Positions 44,896 through 53,165 of a stretch of 64,000 nt of DNA are shown here, piece after piece. The position numbers were made by a program, and so were the translations under genes. The notes beneath the pieces were generated by a model. It was not told the origin of the DNA. It saw only the letters and a list, made by a program, of their open reading frames with translations, and did not search any database. The stretch is from Kangiella sediminilitoris (GTDB taxonomy: Bacteria; Pseudomonadota; Gammaproteobacteria; Enterobacterales; Kangiellaceae): the NCBI RefSeq assembly GCF_001708405.1, contig NZ_CP012418.1:372001-436000 (forward strand), read 5' to 3'. Position 1 is the stretch's first letter. The number at the start of each line of letters is the position of its first letter.

Positions 44896-47800
44896 ATGAT
44901 TAGTTGGTTTGCACGAAACCCTGTCGCCGCTAATTTGTTGATGATAGTTATCCTAATCGCTGGTGCTTTTACAATGTGGCAGCGAGTTACTGTGGAGCGT
45001 TTCCCTAGTATTGAGTATGACTACATTAACGTTGTGGTTCCATTTCGCGGAGCGACACCAGAAGAAGTTGAGCAAACAGTTTCTACCCGGATTGAGGAAG
45101 CCGTATACGATCTTGAGGGGATAAAGGAACTTTCCTCTACCTCATCGGAAGGTGCAGGCCGCGTTAGCATTGAGGTAGATGAGGGCTACAACGTCAAAGA
45201 TGTTTTAGACCAGGTAAAAAGTCGAGTCGATGCTTTAAACACTTTACCCCTGGAGGCTGAAAAGCCGATTATTTCGCAGTCAATTAGACGCCGTGAAGCA
45301 ATCAGTGTAGTTATCAGTGGTGAGCTACCTGAAAAGGAATTACGTCGTTATGCCGAGATTATAGAGCAGGAAATCGCTTCTCAACCGGGTCTTTCTCAGA
45401 TAGAGACATCCGGTGTCAGAGCTTATGAGATTGCTATTGAGTTCCGACAAGATCAACTTAATGAGTATAATCTGACTCTACAGGATATCGCCAATGCCGT
45501 TAATAACCGCTCTCTGGATTTATCTGCAGGGCAGGTTCGCTCTGATCGTGGCGAGATTTTGCTGCGACTTAAAGGCCAGTCTTACACTAGAGAAGACTTT
45601 ACGAGGATTCCTGTTTTAACCAAAGAAGATGGAACAATTCTGGAGCTGGGAGATCTGGCAACAATCCGCGACGGATTTGAAGAAGAGAGCATTAATACAA
45701 GATTTGATGGTGAGCCATCTATTGAACTTGAGATATACCGTACTGGCACGCAGAGTACGATTGATGTATCAGAACGAGTTAAAGCATTTGTAGAAGCCAA
45801 ACAAGACTCGTTACCGGCAGGAGTCAACCTTTCCGTATGGCGAGATCGCTCAGAAAGTTTAGAGGCTCGACTTAACACTCTGGTTACCAGCGCACTACAG
45901 GGCAGCTTGTTAGTGATATTGCTTTTGGCTTTATTCCTTCGACCGAGCATCGCTATGTGGGTTAGCCTGGGTATTCCGATTGCTTTCGCTGGCGGTATGG
46001 CTTTCATGCCCGAGCTTGGCATCAGTGTAAACTTAATCAGCCTTTTTGCTTTTATTCTCGTGCTGGGTATCGTAGTCGATGATGCAATTGTAACCGGTGA
46101 GAATATTTATAATCATCTCAATAGAGGAGAAGCTCCTTTAGATGCAGCAATAAAAGGTACTAAGGAAGTAGCTGTCCCTGTAACCTTTGGTGTTATTACT
46201 ACCATGGTGGCTTTTCTACCACTAGCTTTCATGGGAGGCGGCTGGGGGGCCTTTTATTCTCAAATTCCATACATTGTCATTCCTGTTTTATTGTTCTCAT
46301 TGGTAGAATCAAAGTTAATTTTGCCAGCCCACATCGGACACACTAAGGCGAAAAAGGATCTCAAAAAACCGAACAAAGTACTGGAATACCAGCAAAGGTT
46401 CGCAAAGGGATTTGAGAAGGGTATCCTCAAGTTTTATAAACCGATTCTGGCGTTTGTATTAGAGCGCTGGCAGCTAAGCCTGGCAATTTTTGTCGGCATA
46501 CTATTACTGGTCCTTGCTACAGTTCAAAGTGGCATCACACGCTTTGTATTTTTCCCAAGAATTCAAAGTGAGTTAGCGCGGGCTACTTTGCAAATGCCTG
46601 AAGGAACGCCTTTCGAACTGACGGATTCATATATTGAGAGAATGACCGACGCTGCAATTAAACTTCAGGATAAGTATCGAAATGAGCAGGGTGAATCAGT
46701 TATCGAGCATATCTTCTCCTCAAGCGGAACCCTGTGGGGAAGTGACTCTGCTTCGTCCAGCAAGGGGCGGGTTATGTTTGAGATCATGCCACCTGAGCAA
46801 CGAGAAAGCACCATTTCCAGTACACAGCTGGTAAGAGAGTGGCGAGAGCTAATAGGGCCACTGCCAGGAGTTGAAACCTTGACTTTCAGGGCAGAAATTG
46901 GTCGAAGCGGTGACCCTGTTGATGTACAGCTTCGAGGCTCTAACATTGCTAATCTGAACGCAGCGGCAAATGACGTGAAAGAAAAGCTTTCAAAAGTATC
47001 GGGTGTATTTGACATCGCAGATAGCTTCAGTAAAGGCAAGCAGGAAATCCAGTTCAAACTGAAGCCCCAGGCTGAAACGCTCGGACTTAGTCTAAGTGAC
47101 TTAGCGAGACAGGTTAGAAGCGCTTATTTTGGTGTTGAAGTGCAGCGGATACAGCGTGGACGAGAAGATGTTCGTGTCATGCTGCGGTTAGCAAAAGAAG
47201 AACGCGGTAGTTTGGAAGGGTTAAACAGCTTGCTGATCAATACACCTTCTGGCGGGAAAATTCCTTTGTCTCAAGTGGCAGAATTATCCTTCGGCAAGAG
47301 CCCGGCGACTATTTATCGAATTGACCGTCAGCGTACACTTAATATTACTGCGGATGTTGATAAGGAAAATTCTGATATCGAAGCAATTAAACGACGTATC
47401 ATAGCCGATGCGACGGATGTGGTTGCTAATTATCCAGGTGTCTCCTTTAGTTTGGAAGGAGAGGCTCGTGAACAGGAAGAGTCTAACAACAGCTTGATGG
47501 TTAGTTTGACGTTCGTTTTGTTTGCTATTTATATCTTGTTGGCGATTCCGTTTAAGTCCTACGCTCAGCCGTTTGTTGTAATGGTGGTGATACCATTTGG
47601 CGCGGCAATGGCAACAATTGGACACTGGATAATGGGAATGCCACTTTCCATCATGAGTATGATGGGTATGTTGGCACTGACCGGTGTGGTTGTGAATGAC
47701 TCTCTGGTTCTAGTGGATTATATTAATCAGCAGCGACGCATCCATGGCGAAACTCTGAAAGAAGCTGTACTTCATGCAGGAGTCAGACGGTTACGCCCAG

Positions 47801-48006
47801 TGATGTTAACATCTTTCACTACGTTTGCAGGTTTAATGCCTCTGATCTTCGACAAATCAACGCAGGCCCAATTCCTGATCCCTATGGCGGTTTCTTTGGG
47901 CTTTGGTATCTTATTGTCGACAGTGATTACGTTGGTCTTAGTGCCTTTGATGTACTACAAGGCCGCTAATCTGAAGCATGCCGTTAAGCGGGGTTTGAGG
48001 TTATGA
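44896..48006 (+). CDS. RND-family efflux permease
   Basis: The 1036-residue pump belongs to the RND superfamily, with twelve helices and two large periplasmic loops. The proton-relay aspartates are in IVVDDAIVTGEN (Asp395 and Asp396), as in AcrB-type pumps. The start ISWFARNPVAANLLM and the second-half VVVNDSLVLVDYINQ are typical of the HAE1-like marine group. Substrates are unknown; the residues do not match the heavy-metal (CusA) signature, so drugs or lipids are more likely. A strong terminator follows directly. Confidence 0.93.
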   Translation: MISWFARNPVAANLLMIVILIAGAFTMWQRVTVERFPSIEYDYINVVVPFRGATPEEVEQTVSTRIEEAVYDLEGIKELSSTSSEGAGRVSIEVDEGYNVKDVLDQVKSRVDALNTLPLEAEKPIISQSIRRREAISVVISGELPEKELRRYAEIIEQEIASQPGLSQIETSGVRAYEIAIEFRQDQLNEYNLTLQDIANAVNNRSLDLSAGQVRSDRGEILLRLKGQSYTREDFTRIPVLTKEDGTILELGDLATIRDGFEEESINTRFDGEPSIELEIYRTGTQSTIDVSERVKAFVEAKQDSLPAGVNLSVWRDRSESLEARLNTLVTSALQGSLLVILLLALFLRPSIAMWVSLGIPIAFAGGMAFMPELGISVNLISLFAFILVLGIVVDDAIVTGENIYNHLNRGEAPLDAAIKGTKEVAVPVTFGVITTMVAFLPLAFMGGGWGAFYSQIPYIVIPVLLFSLVESKLILPAHIGHTKAKKDLKKPNKVLEYQQRFAKGFEKGILKFYKPILAFVLERWQLSLAIFVGILLLVLATVQSGITRFVFFPRIQSELARATLQMPEGTPFELTDSYIERMTDAAIKLQDKYRNEQGESVIEHIFSSSGTLWGSDSASSSKGRVMFEIMPPEQRESTISSTQLVREWRELIGPLPGVETLTFRAEIGRSGDPVDVQLRGSNIANLNAAANDVKEKLSKVSGVFDIADSFSKGKQEIQFKLKPQAETLGLSLSDLARQVRSAYFGVEVQRIQRGREDVRVMLRLAKEERGSLEGLNSLLINTPSGGKIPLSQVAELSFGKSPATIYRIDRQRTLNITADVDKENSDIEAIKRRIIADATDVVANYPGVSFSLEGEAREQEESNNSLMVSLTFVLFAIYILLAIPFKSYAQPFVVMVVIPFGAAMATIGHWIMGMPLSIMSMMGMLALTGVVVNDSLVLVDYINQQRRIHGETLKEAVLHAGVRRLRPVMLTSFTTFAGLMPLIFDKSTQAQFLIPMAVSLGFGILLSTVITLVLVPLMYYKAANLKHAVKRGLRL

Positions 48007-48010
48007 TAAG

Positions 48011-48037
48011 AAAAGCGGAGCTATTAGCTCCGCTTTT
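48011..48037 (+). terminator. Terminator of the RND operon
   Basis: AAAAGCGGAGC and GCTCCGCTTTT form a perfect eleven-base-pair stem with a TATTA loop, starting five bases after the permease stop. It is symmetrical and could also stop the convergent gene at 48059-48895. Confidence 0.88.
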
Positions 48038-48058
48038 GCTTTCACAGTTGGGGAAGTA

Positions 48059-48895
48059 TTATGGGTTCGCCTGGTAGGCTTGGTCAATGTAAGGTTGTAA
48101 TGGCTCAAACGGAGTGTATTGAGCATAACCCATAGGATCCTCATACTTAATTCTAAACTGGTGATCGGTAAAGCCATCCGGGAAGGTTTCAGTTTGAATT
48201 TCTAATCCTGCGGCCTTAAAAATTGAATAATCTTCAGAGGGGATTGGCGCTGGTACATTAATGATTCTTTCTCCATGGCCCATCCAATTAGTTTTGATTT
48301 TAAAGCCATCTCCGTTAAACTCGTCGAATGTAGCTCTTTGATATAGAGACAGAGTCATATCATCATCTTGATAGTTAAGTGATTCTACATCAGCAATAGT
48401 AACTGGCGTTACATCCCTTAAAATACCATTGGCATTAAATATATTTAGTCCCATAGAGTTATTTGGATCATTTAACTCAAAAGTCATTTCCACGACCTCA
48501 AGTTCGACACTTAAATCCGTACCGCCAGCGATTTTTTTTCCATTAGTGGTTACTTTGACCAAAACTTTACTGTAGACCCACGCATCGTTAACAATGGTCT
48601 TAAATACATCTGAACCGTTATAACTGTATGAGCCATCCACTTTTTGAAAGTTTTTAGCTACTAAGTTTGTTGCATTTGGGAAAACTAACTCGATTTCTTC
48701 CAGTTCTTGATCTGGTTGGTGAATTGAGCTAGATGTTTTGACCTTAATTTTTTCGATGCCATTAAGATCAAGGTTTGGATAGGGGACTGAAGACCCGCTC
48801 ATTGGGAAGTAAGTTTCATACTCTGAGATTTCAGCCTGAGTAGTTTGGCCTAGTATTAATAATATGGTGGTTAGAAAAGCCAGAATAGCCTTCAT
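48059..48895 (-). CDS. Secreted protein of unknown function
   Basis: The 278-residue protein has a Sec signal peptide (about 1-21, ending TTQA). A beta-rich body follows without recognisable motifs, apart from repeated acidic and aromatic stretches (FELNDPNNSMGLNIF, DGFKIKTNWMGHG). There are no cysteines after the signal, and no transmembrane helix. The start at 48895 was chosen because a GGAG site lies just before it and a proper signal peptide results; a longer ORF from 48970 adds a cysteine-rich tail that looks spurious. I do not recognise the family. Confidence 0.75.
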   Translation of the reverse strand: MKAILAFLTTILLILGQTTQAEISEYETYFPMSGSSVPYPNLDLNGIEKIKVKTSSSIHQPDQELEEIELVFPNATNLVAKNFQKVDGSYSYNGSDVFKTIVNDAWVYSKVLVKVTTNGKKIAGGTDLSVELEVVEMTFELNDPNNSMGLNIFNANGILRDVTPVTIADVESLNYQDDDMTLSLYQRATFDEFNGDGFKIKTNWMGHGERIINVPAPIPSEDYSIFKAAGLEIQTETFPDGFTDHQFRIKYEDPMGYAQYTPFEPLQPYIDQAYQANP

Positions 48896-49203
48896 TTTTA
48901 TCTCCTTATTTATTGTTTTGTGTCCCAACTGTGAAAGCCGAGAAATGCTAGCACAGAAACAAAAACACAATCAATGAAAGATAAATTTGTGATGAAGAGA
49001 TAATGCTATTAATGGAAATATACTAGTGTAAGAGATGTACCACATAACAATGCTCTATCTATAAATTACAAATATCTATTACGCTTAATAAATTTATAGG
49101 CTTCACAAATCATTCACGTTTTTTGTGACAGAATTCACATTATCCAGTGCACAGGAAGGCGCTTGTCACCCTTAACAGTATTTATCAAATTAAGAGAGGC
49201 TAA
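48896..49203. other. Intergenic region upstream of the GTPase/Roadblock cassette
   Basis: The 308 bases are A+T-rich and hold the divergent start regions of two transcripts. The notable content is the CRP-type box at 49124-49139, partly overlapped by a second TTCACG...GTGAC half-repeat on its left. No open reading frame or RNA gene is evident. Confidence 0.6.
49124..49139 (+). promoter_or_regulatory. CRP-type box upstream of the GTPase/Roadblock cassette
   Basis: TGTGACAGAATTCACA is a perfect TGTGA-N6-TCACA match, centred about 72 bases before the ATG at 49204. I could not identify a -10/-35 pair that fits a class I or II position convincingly, so activation or repression is open. Confidence 0.5.
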
Positions 49204-49602
49204 ATGTCTTCTGTAAAAGATTTTATGTGGCGAACAGTCTGCATGCCCGATCTCCACCCGGATTTAAAAGGAGTAAGTTACAAGCTAAATCACTGGCCGG
49301 ACTTCGGTAAAGTTGAATACATGCACGAACTCATCGATCTGTGTTCTTTGTTATCAATCACGTATTTATCCTATGAGCAATTAAAAGCTTTGACTCAATT
49401 TGATGATGACCTGCTCAGTCACTCTCTCAATACGCTAAAGGCATCAGGCTTATTACTGTTAGCGAGTAATACGGACAAAGTAGAGCTGACTCAACAGAAA
49501 ACAACCCTGACAGACTTCCAGCGTAAGCTAATGGGTTTTATTCATAAAGCCTATCGCAAAGCTAAAGACAGTCAGGCGATCCTGGCACGGGAGGGCTCTT
49601 AA
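49204..49602 (+). CDS. Small protein, possible winged-helix partner of the GTPase
   Basis: The 132-residue protein is not recognised. Its central part (about 52-98, with LSYEQLKALTQFDDDLLSHSLNTLKASGLLLL followed by a short strand and turn) looks like a winged-helix unit. The ends are charged. It has no signal or membrane segment. An AGAGAGG site lies before the ATG. The stop TAA overlaps the GTPase ATG by one base, so the two are coupled. In actinobacterial conservons a small DUF742 protein occupies the same role beside a GTPase and a Roadblock protein; the resemblance is in arrangement, not proven by sequence. Confidence 0.7.
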   Translation: MSSVKDFMWRTVCMPDLHPDLKGVSYKLNHWPDFGKVEYMHELIDLCSLLSITYLSYEQLKALTQFDDDLLSHSLNTLKASGLLLLASNTDKVELTQQKTTLTDFQRKLMGFIHKAYRKAKDSQAILAREGS

Positions 49603-50147
49603 TGTACCGTAAGTTGGTTGTCATTGGTGGTGTAGGTGCAGGGAAAAGTACCTTAATTCGAACCTTGAGCGAAATTGAAACGGTCGATACAGATGTTAAG
49701 ACGAGCCAGGATATTGGTAAACCTGTTACAACGGTTGGTATTGACTATGGCCGTATAACTCTGGGGAAAGAGGAGGCTATAGGTCTCTATGGTGTACCCG
49801 GACAAGAGCGTTACTCCTTCATATGGGATATGGTCAAAGAAGATGTCTGGGGCTGCGCTCTTTTGTTAAACAGCAAGTCTATACCTAGCGCTGATAAGTT
49901 GTTCAGACTACTCAATGTATTTATCAATAATAAGCCCGACCTGCCCTTAGTTATCGGAGTTACGCACAGCGATATTATGTCGGTTGATTTTAATCAAATC
50001 AGGGCTGCGTTCTCGAGAAGAGGTCTAAACCCACCCATATTTTCAGTCGATGCTCGCAAAAAAGAAAGCTCATTATTGTTACTCCATACACTGATGAGCT
50101 TGCATACTGCTAAACACACTTTAGGTGATACTGCTGAATATGAATAA
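49602..50147 (+). CDS. Small Ras-like GTPase of the MglA/COG2229 type
   Basis: The 181-residue protein has a P-loop GGVGAGKST (9-17), conserved threonines in PVTTVGIDYG (switch I), the G3 segment YGVPGQERY with the usual aspartate replaced as in MglA-type GTPases, and a G4 motif THSD (121-124) in place of NKxD. It has no membrane anchor. Bacterial GTPases of this group act as molecular switches, often with Roadblock proteins as activators. Two Roadblock genes follow directly; the first overlaps by eight bases. Confidence 0.88.
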   Translation: MYRKLVVIGGVGAGKSTLIRTLSEIETVDTDVKTSQDIGKPVTTVGIDYGRITLGKEEAIGLYGVPGQERYSFIWDMVKEDVWGCALLLNSKSIPSADKLFRLLNVFINNKPDLPLVIGVTHSDIMSVDFNQIRAAFSRRGLNPPIFSVDARKKESSLLLLHTLMSLHTAKHTLGDTAEYE

Positions 50148-50517
50148 ACAACATTTAGAGAATACCTTTGATGTATTTATAAACAAATATTTTGATCTAG
50201 AAATGATATCTCTATGTACAGCAGATGGCTTTGGAATTTTGCATAAATCAAAAGGCAAATCTGATGTGGAGTTGGATCGATTATCGGCTATTACAAGCTC
50301 GCTGGTATCTCTTGGCGATGCGAGCTCTAACCAAGTTATTGGGGGGGCCTTGAATTCAACCATTGTTGAAACTGATAACGGTAATTTATTAATAAAAAAA
50401 ATAACTATGGCAGACAAGCCGTTAGTTTTGTCCATAGTAACTAGTAAGAAAATGTTGTTAGGTGAAGCTAACTACTTAATTGGTCAGTGCGAAAAAAGGT
50501 TAAGTGCTTCGTTCTGA
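50140..50517 (+). CDS. Roadblock/LC7-like protein 1
   Basis: The 125-residue protein has the alpha-beta pattern of the Roadblock/LC7 (MglB-like) fold: a first helix, the strand turn MISLCTADGFGILHKSKG, a long helix (about 45-62), and two strands ending LVLSIVTSKKMLLGE before the last helix. Such proteins form homodimers that bind small GTPases. The ATG at 50140 overlaps the GTPase gene by eight bases and was chosen over GTG 50125, which would add five residues. It differs clearly from the second Roadblock protein, so this is not a recent duplication. Confidence 0.75.
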   Translation: MNKQHLENTFDVFINKYFDLEMISLCTADGFGILHKSKGKSDVELDRLSAITSSLVSLGDASSNQVIGGALNSTIVETDNGNLLIKKITMADKPLVLSIVTSKKMLLGEANYLIGQCEKRLSASF

Positions 50518-50556
50518 ATCATGATGAAAATTAATTTGAAAATATGAGGTAAAAAA

Positions 50557-50916
50557 ATGTCAAATATTAACGAATCTTTAGATGCACTAATGTCAATCGA
50601 TGGGGCTGTTGGTACTGCTGTAGTCGATTACGAGTCTGGTATGGTTTTAGGGACTCAAGGTGGTGGTGTTGACCTTGAATTAGCAGGAGCAGGTAATACC
50701 GAAGTAGTAAAAGCTAAAATGGCAACCATGGAATCTTTAGGAATTGAAGGTGATATTGAGGATATATTAATTACCCTGGATACGCAGTTACATATCATTC
50801 GTCCCACCCTCAATTTGAAAGGATTATTTATTTATCTGGTATTAGATAAAACAAAATCAAACCTTGCCCTGGCCCGTCGCAAAGTGCAGTCTATAGAGAC
50901 CACCTTGGAAATTTAA
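50557..50916 (+). CDS. Roadblock/LC7-like protein 2
   Basis: The 119-residue protein fits the Roadblock/LC7 fold: a first helix (ESLDALMSIDGAVGTAVV), the strand DYESGMVLGTQ, a central helix (TEVVKAKMATMESLG), then strands (IEDILITLDTQLHIIRPT and LFIYLVLDKTKSN) and a final helix. It starts 39 bases after the first Roadblock gene with its own GAGG site. A Rho-independent terminator follows, so the cassette ends here. Two different Roadblock proteins could form a heterodimer or act at different steps of one switch. Confidence 0.82.
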   Translation: MSNINESLDALMSIDGAVGTAVVDYESGMVLGTQGGGVDLELAGAGNTEVVKAKMATMESLGIEGDIEDILITLDTQLHIIRPTLNLKGLFIYLVLDKTKSNLALARRKVQSIETTLEI

Positions 50917-50943
50917 CGCACTTTGCAAGGGTCACTAAAAAAG

Positions 50944-50971
50944 CCGCTGGTGAATAGCCGGCGGTTTTTTT
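50944..50971 (+). terminator. Terminator of the GTPase/Roadblock cassette
   Basis: CCGCTGG pairs with CCGGCGG (one G-T) around a seven-base loop and is followed by a run of seven T. Confidence 0.75.
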
Positions 50972-51079
50972 ATAGGTGTTGTAGCTGATTAAGGTGAAGC
51001 GGAATAAGAGTAATGGTGGGTATAGTGATAACTGGCAGGACAACCATTACTTTAACTACTAATTGCAAAAAGTATCTTG

Positions 51080-52849
51080 TTAGCCTCTACCTTTTGCTTT
51101 TCCGTTACAGCCAACCATGCGAAGTTGAAGTTCTTTTTCGAAACTATCACCTGCTATCTGTCCATTTAGTGTTAGCAAGGAGTCTCCACAACGAGCTCCG
51201 GTTTGTTTTCCAGAGAACTTCACAAGTAAATCCATGTAACCATCTTCGTTAACGTCTGAAGTCGTTATAACCGACCCCGGTGCATTACCCAGTGTCAGTG
51301 AGTTAATATCTATTCTTGTCACATCGTTTGTACCTGAGCCAAGAAAAACTCCCAGTAGTGGTTTTGCGCTTCTTGGGTTAAGAACCCATGCGTTAAGGCT
51401 ATAAAACTCCAGTGGTTCTGTTACCGGCTCAAGTGGCGGAACTTGTGAGCATGAAGATAATTCTGAACTGCCGCTAGAGGTAGTGACTGTGGCAGTAATA
51501 TAGCGGCCTTCTGGAATAAGGTTTAAGGCTGGTGTTGAGAAGTTACCCTGGCCTGAGTTGTCACTATTACCGTTAATACATTGTAGATTAAACTCTGCAT
51601 TAGAAAGTCCGGAAGGACAGCTTGTTGATACTGAAAGGCAGTAGCTTAATTCATTGTTGATAAATTCAGGATCGTTAAACTGACCTTTCAACAGTTGGGT
51701 GCCGTTATCGTTGACGACACTAACCGAAGGAGGGTTGGGCAGGTTATCTGTATTGATGTTATTGATAATTCCGTCATTTAGTAGGTCGATAGCTAAACCG
51801 GAATTCCCTACTAAGGAGTTACGTTCGAAAATATTGCCGGGTTGGGTCGCAGTAATTCCAGCGTTACCATTATTGCTATATTCGTTGAAAAGCAACTGCG
51901 CGCCGGTGCTTCCTTCAAGCAGGATGCCGTTAACTGCGTGTCCATTGACGGCGTTGGCCGAATAGATATTGTTGGAACCGTTAATGGACCATATTCCGTG
52001 CCCGGCAACTCCTCCAGTAACTACTGCGCCATTTCCGGATTGTCCATTCGAATCACCAATACGGTTATTAGCGATGGTAGAGTCTGAGAGAGCAACTAGA
52101 TAGAAACCTGCATAAAAGCCATGACTGGTATTACCCTCAACCAATACTTCGGAGCCAGCAGCCCTAATTCCCACGCTACTTGTCCCTGTAGCCGCTGAAT
52201 CATTCTCATCAAAGCCAATGATGTTATTACGAACAATACTTCCAATGTTCGTATCACCTGTAGATGATCCTGCTACGTCAATAGCAACGAAGGATGAGGT
52301 GTTGTAGACCCTATTATCTTCAATAATGCTATAACTATTTCTTGAGCTAACACCGGCCCCATCTCGTACTATGTTATTGCTAAACGTCTGGTTTTCTCCC
52401 TCAAGTACTAAACTTCTGAACCCAATAAACTCAATCCCTGAAATGATGGAGCCATCCCCACGCCACCGAAGATTATCGTTGCCACTTTGAATGGTTACTC
52501 CTGCTCCGCGCAACTCTAACGGTTGTTCAAATTCAAATGAGGAGACTTCTATGGTGCCATTGATGTTGGTCAGATCAATGATGTCGAATGTTGGGCTAAA
52601 CTCGGCCTCAACAATAGCTGCCACGAAAGTACAAACTCCAGAGGTTGTTAGGCACTCTCCATCCCCAATGGTGTCGAACGATTCCTGTTCATTACTGGTT
52701 GAGTTAACGACAAAAGTTGCTGCTATACCTAACGAAGGTGTTAGTAATAGGAGTAAGATAATGGTTGGTGCAAAAGCCTTAAGGAGGCGGTGCTTGAGAT
52801 AATAGGAACCTATATGAAGCGTCCTGCATAAAGTGGTAAAGGTTCTCAT
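51080..52849 (-). CDS. Secreted CSLREA-domain / right-handed beta-helix protein
   Basis: The 589-residue protein has a long N-terminal segment with a hydrophobic helix (about 26-45) acting as signal. A CSLREA-like domain follows (ATFVVNSTSNEQESFDTIGDGECL...CTFVAAIVEAE), then repeated parallel beta-helix turns rich in Asn and Gly (about 110-330, for example NNIVRD, NRIGDSNG, NEYSNNGNAGI). The end has a Ca-binding-like DVNEDGYMDLLVKF segment. Such proteins are exported surface or adhesin-like products. The start at 52849 has an AGGAGA site; an ORF from 52909 is longer but less likely. It converges on the GTPase cassette. Confidence 0.75.
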   Translation of the reverse strand: MRTFTTLCRTLHIGSYYLKHRLLKAFAPTIILLLLLTPSLGIAATFVVNSTSNEQESFDTIGDGECLTTSGVCTFVAAIVEAEFSPTFDIIDLTNINGTIEVSSFEFEQPLELRGAGVTIQSGNDNLRWRGDGSIISGIEFIGFRSLVLEGENQTFSNNIVRDGAGVSSRNSYSIIEDNRVYNTSSFVAIDVAGSSTGDTNIGSIVRNNIIGFDENDSAATGTSSVGIRAAGSEVLVEGNTSHGFYAGFYLVALSDSTIANNRIGDSNGQSGNGAVVTGGVAGHGIWSINGSNNIYSANAVNGHAVNGILLEGSTGAQLLFNEYSNNGNAGITATQPGNIFERNSLVGNSGLAIDLLNDGIINNINTDNLPNPPSVSVVNDNGTQLLKGQFNDPEFINNELSYCLSVSTSCPSGLSNAEFNLQCINGNSDNSGQGNFSTPALNLIPEGRYITATVTTSSGSSELSSCSQVPPLEPVTEPLEFYSLNAWVLNPRSAKPLLGVFLGSGTNDVTRIDINSLTLGNAPGSVITTSDVNEDGYMDLLVKFSGKQTGARCGDSLLTLNGQIAGDSFEKELQLRMVGCNGKAKGRG

Positions 52850-52967
52850 AACTGTCTCCTGAATCCATTCGGGACAGATCAGTGTACGGAAAATTCCGGC
52901 GCACATCAAGCAAATGACGCGACTCCTGCTTTCTGGAGGCTATTCTTTTAATTTGATTGTTATGAGA

Positions 52968-53044
52968 TGGTGGGCCCGCCCCGACTTGAACGGGGGACCT
53001 GCCGATTATGAGTCGGATGCTCTAACCAACTGAGCTACGGGCCC
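52968..53044 (-). tRNA. tRNA-Ile2 (anticodon CAT, lysidine type), CCA encoded
   Basis: The 77-base cloverleaf reads GGGCCCG...CGGGCCCACCA on the minus strand, with anticodon loop CTCATAA and TTCAAGT in the T arm. Anticodon CAT fits either Met or Ile2. The acceptor pairs C4-G69 and C5-G68 are those described for TilS recognition of tRNA-Ile2 and are absent from E. coli elongator tRNA-Met. E. coli ileX lies close to rpoD as here. I therefore call Ile2, whose C34 becomes lysidine to read AUA. The only non-pair in the anticodon stem is T27-C43. Confidence 0.8.
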
Positions 53045-53080
53045 TAATTAGGATGCACTAAAGCAGTGCTAAAAGTACTA

Positions 53081-53114
53081 ACGGGCAGGAGTTTACGAGA
53101 AAACGCCTGCCCGT
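53081..53114 (-). terminator. Strong hairpin between rpoD and the tRNA gene
   Basis: ACGGGCAGG pairs perfectly with CCTGCCCGT over nine bases. GTTT and AAAC can extend the stem inside the loop after a single mismatch. It lies 50 bases after the rpoD stop. The following T-run is broken (TAGTACTTTT), so it may end rpoD transcription or mark a processing site before the tRNA. Confidence 0.55.
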
Positions 53115-53165
53115 GCAATAATAAATCTGGAAAATTCCGATCTATTATAAGTTTTTGTTTTATAA

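Noticed and set aside
45582-46022. 146-codon minus-strand ORF inside the RND permease gene
   Set aside because: The permease frame is clearly real and the antisense ORF has no family pattern.
51013-51252. 79-codon plus-strand ORF after the GTPase cassette terminator
   Set aside because: It mostly overlaps the end of the beta-helix gene in antisense and has no recognisable features.
52968-53044. tRNA called as elongator tRNA-Met
   Set aside because: The C4-G69 and C5-G68 pairs and the place beside rpoD fit tRNA-Ile2 better, although CAT alone does not decide it.
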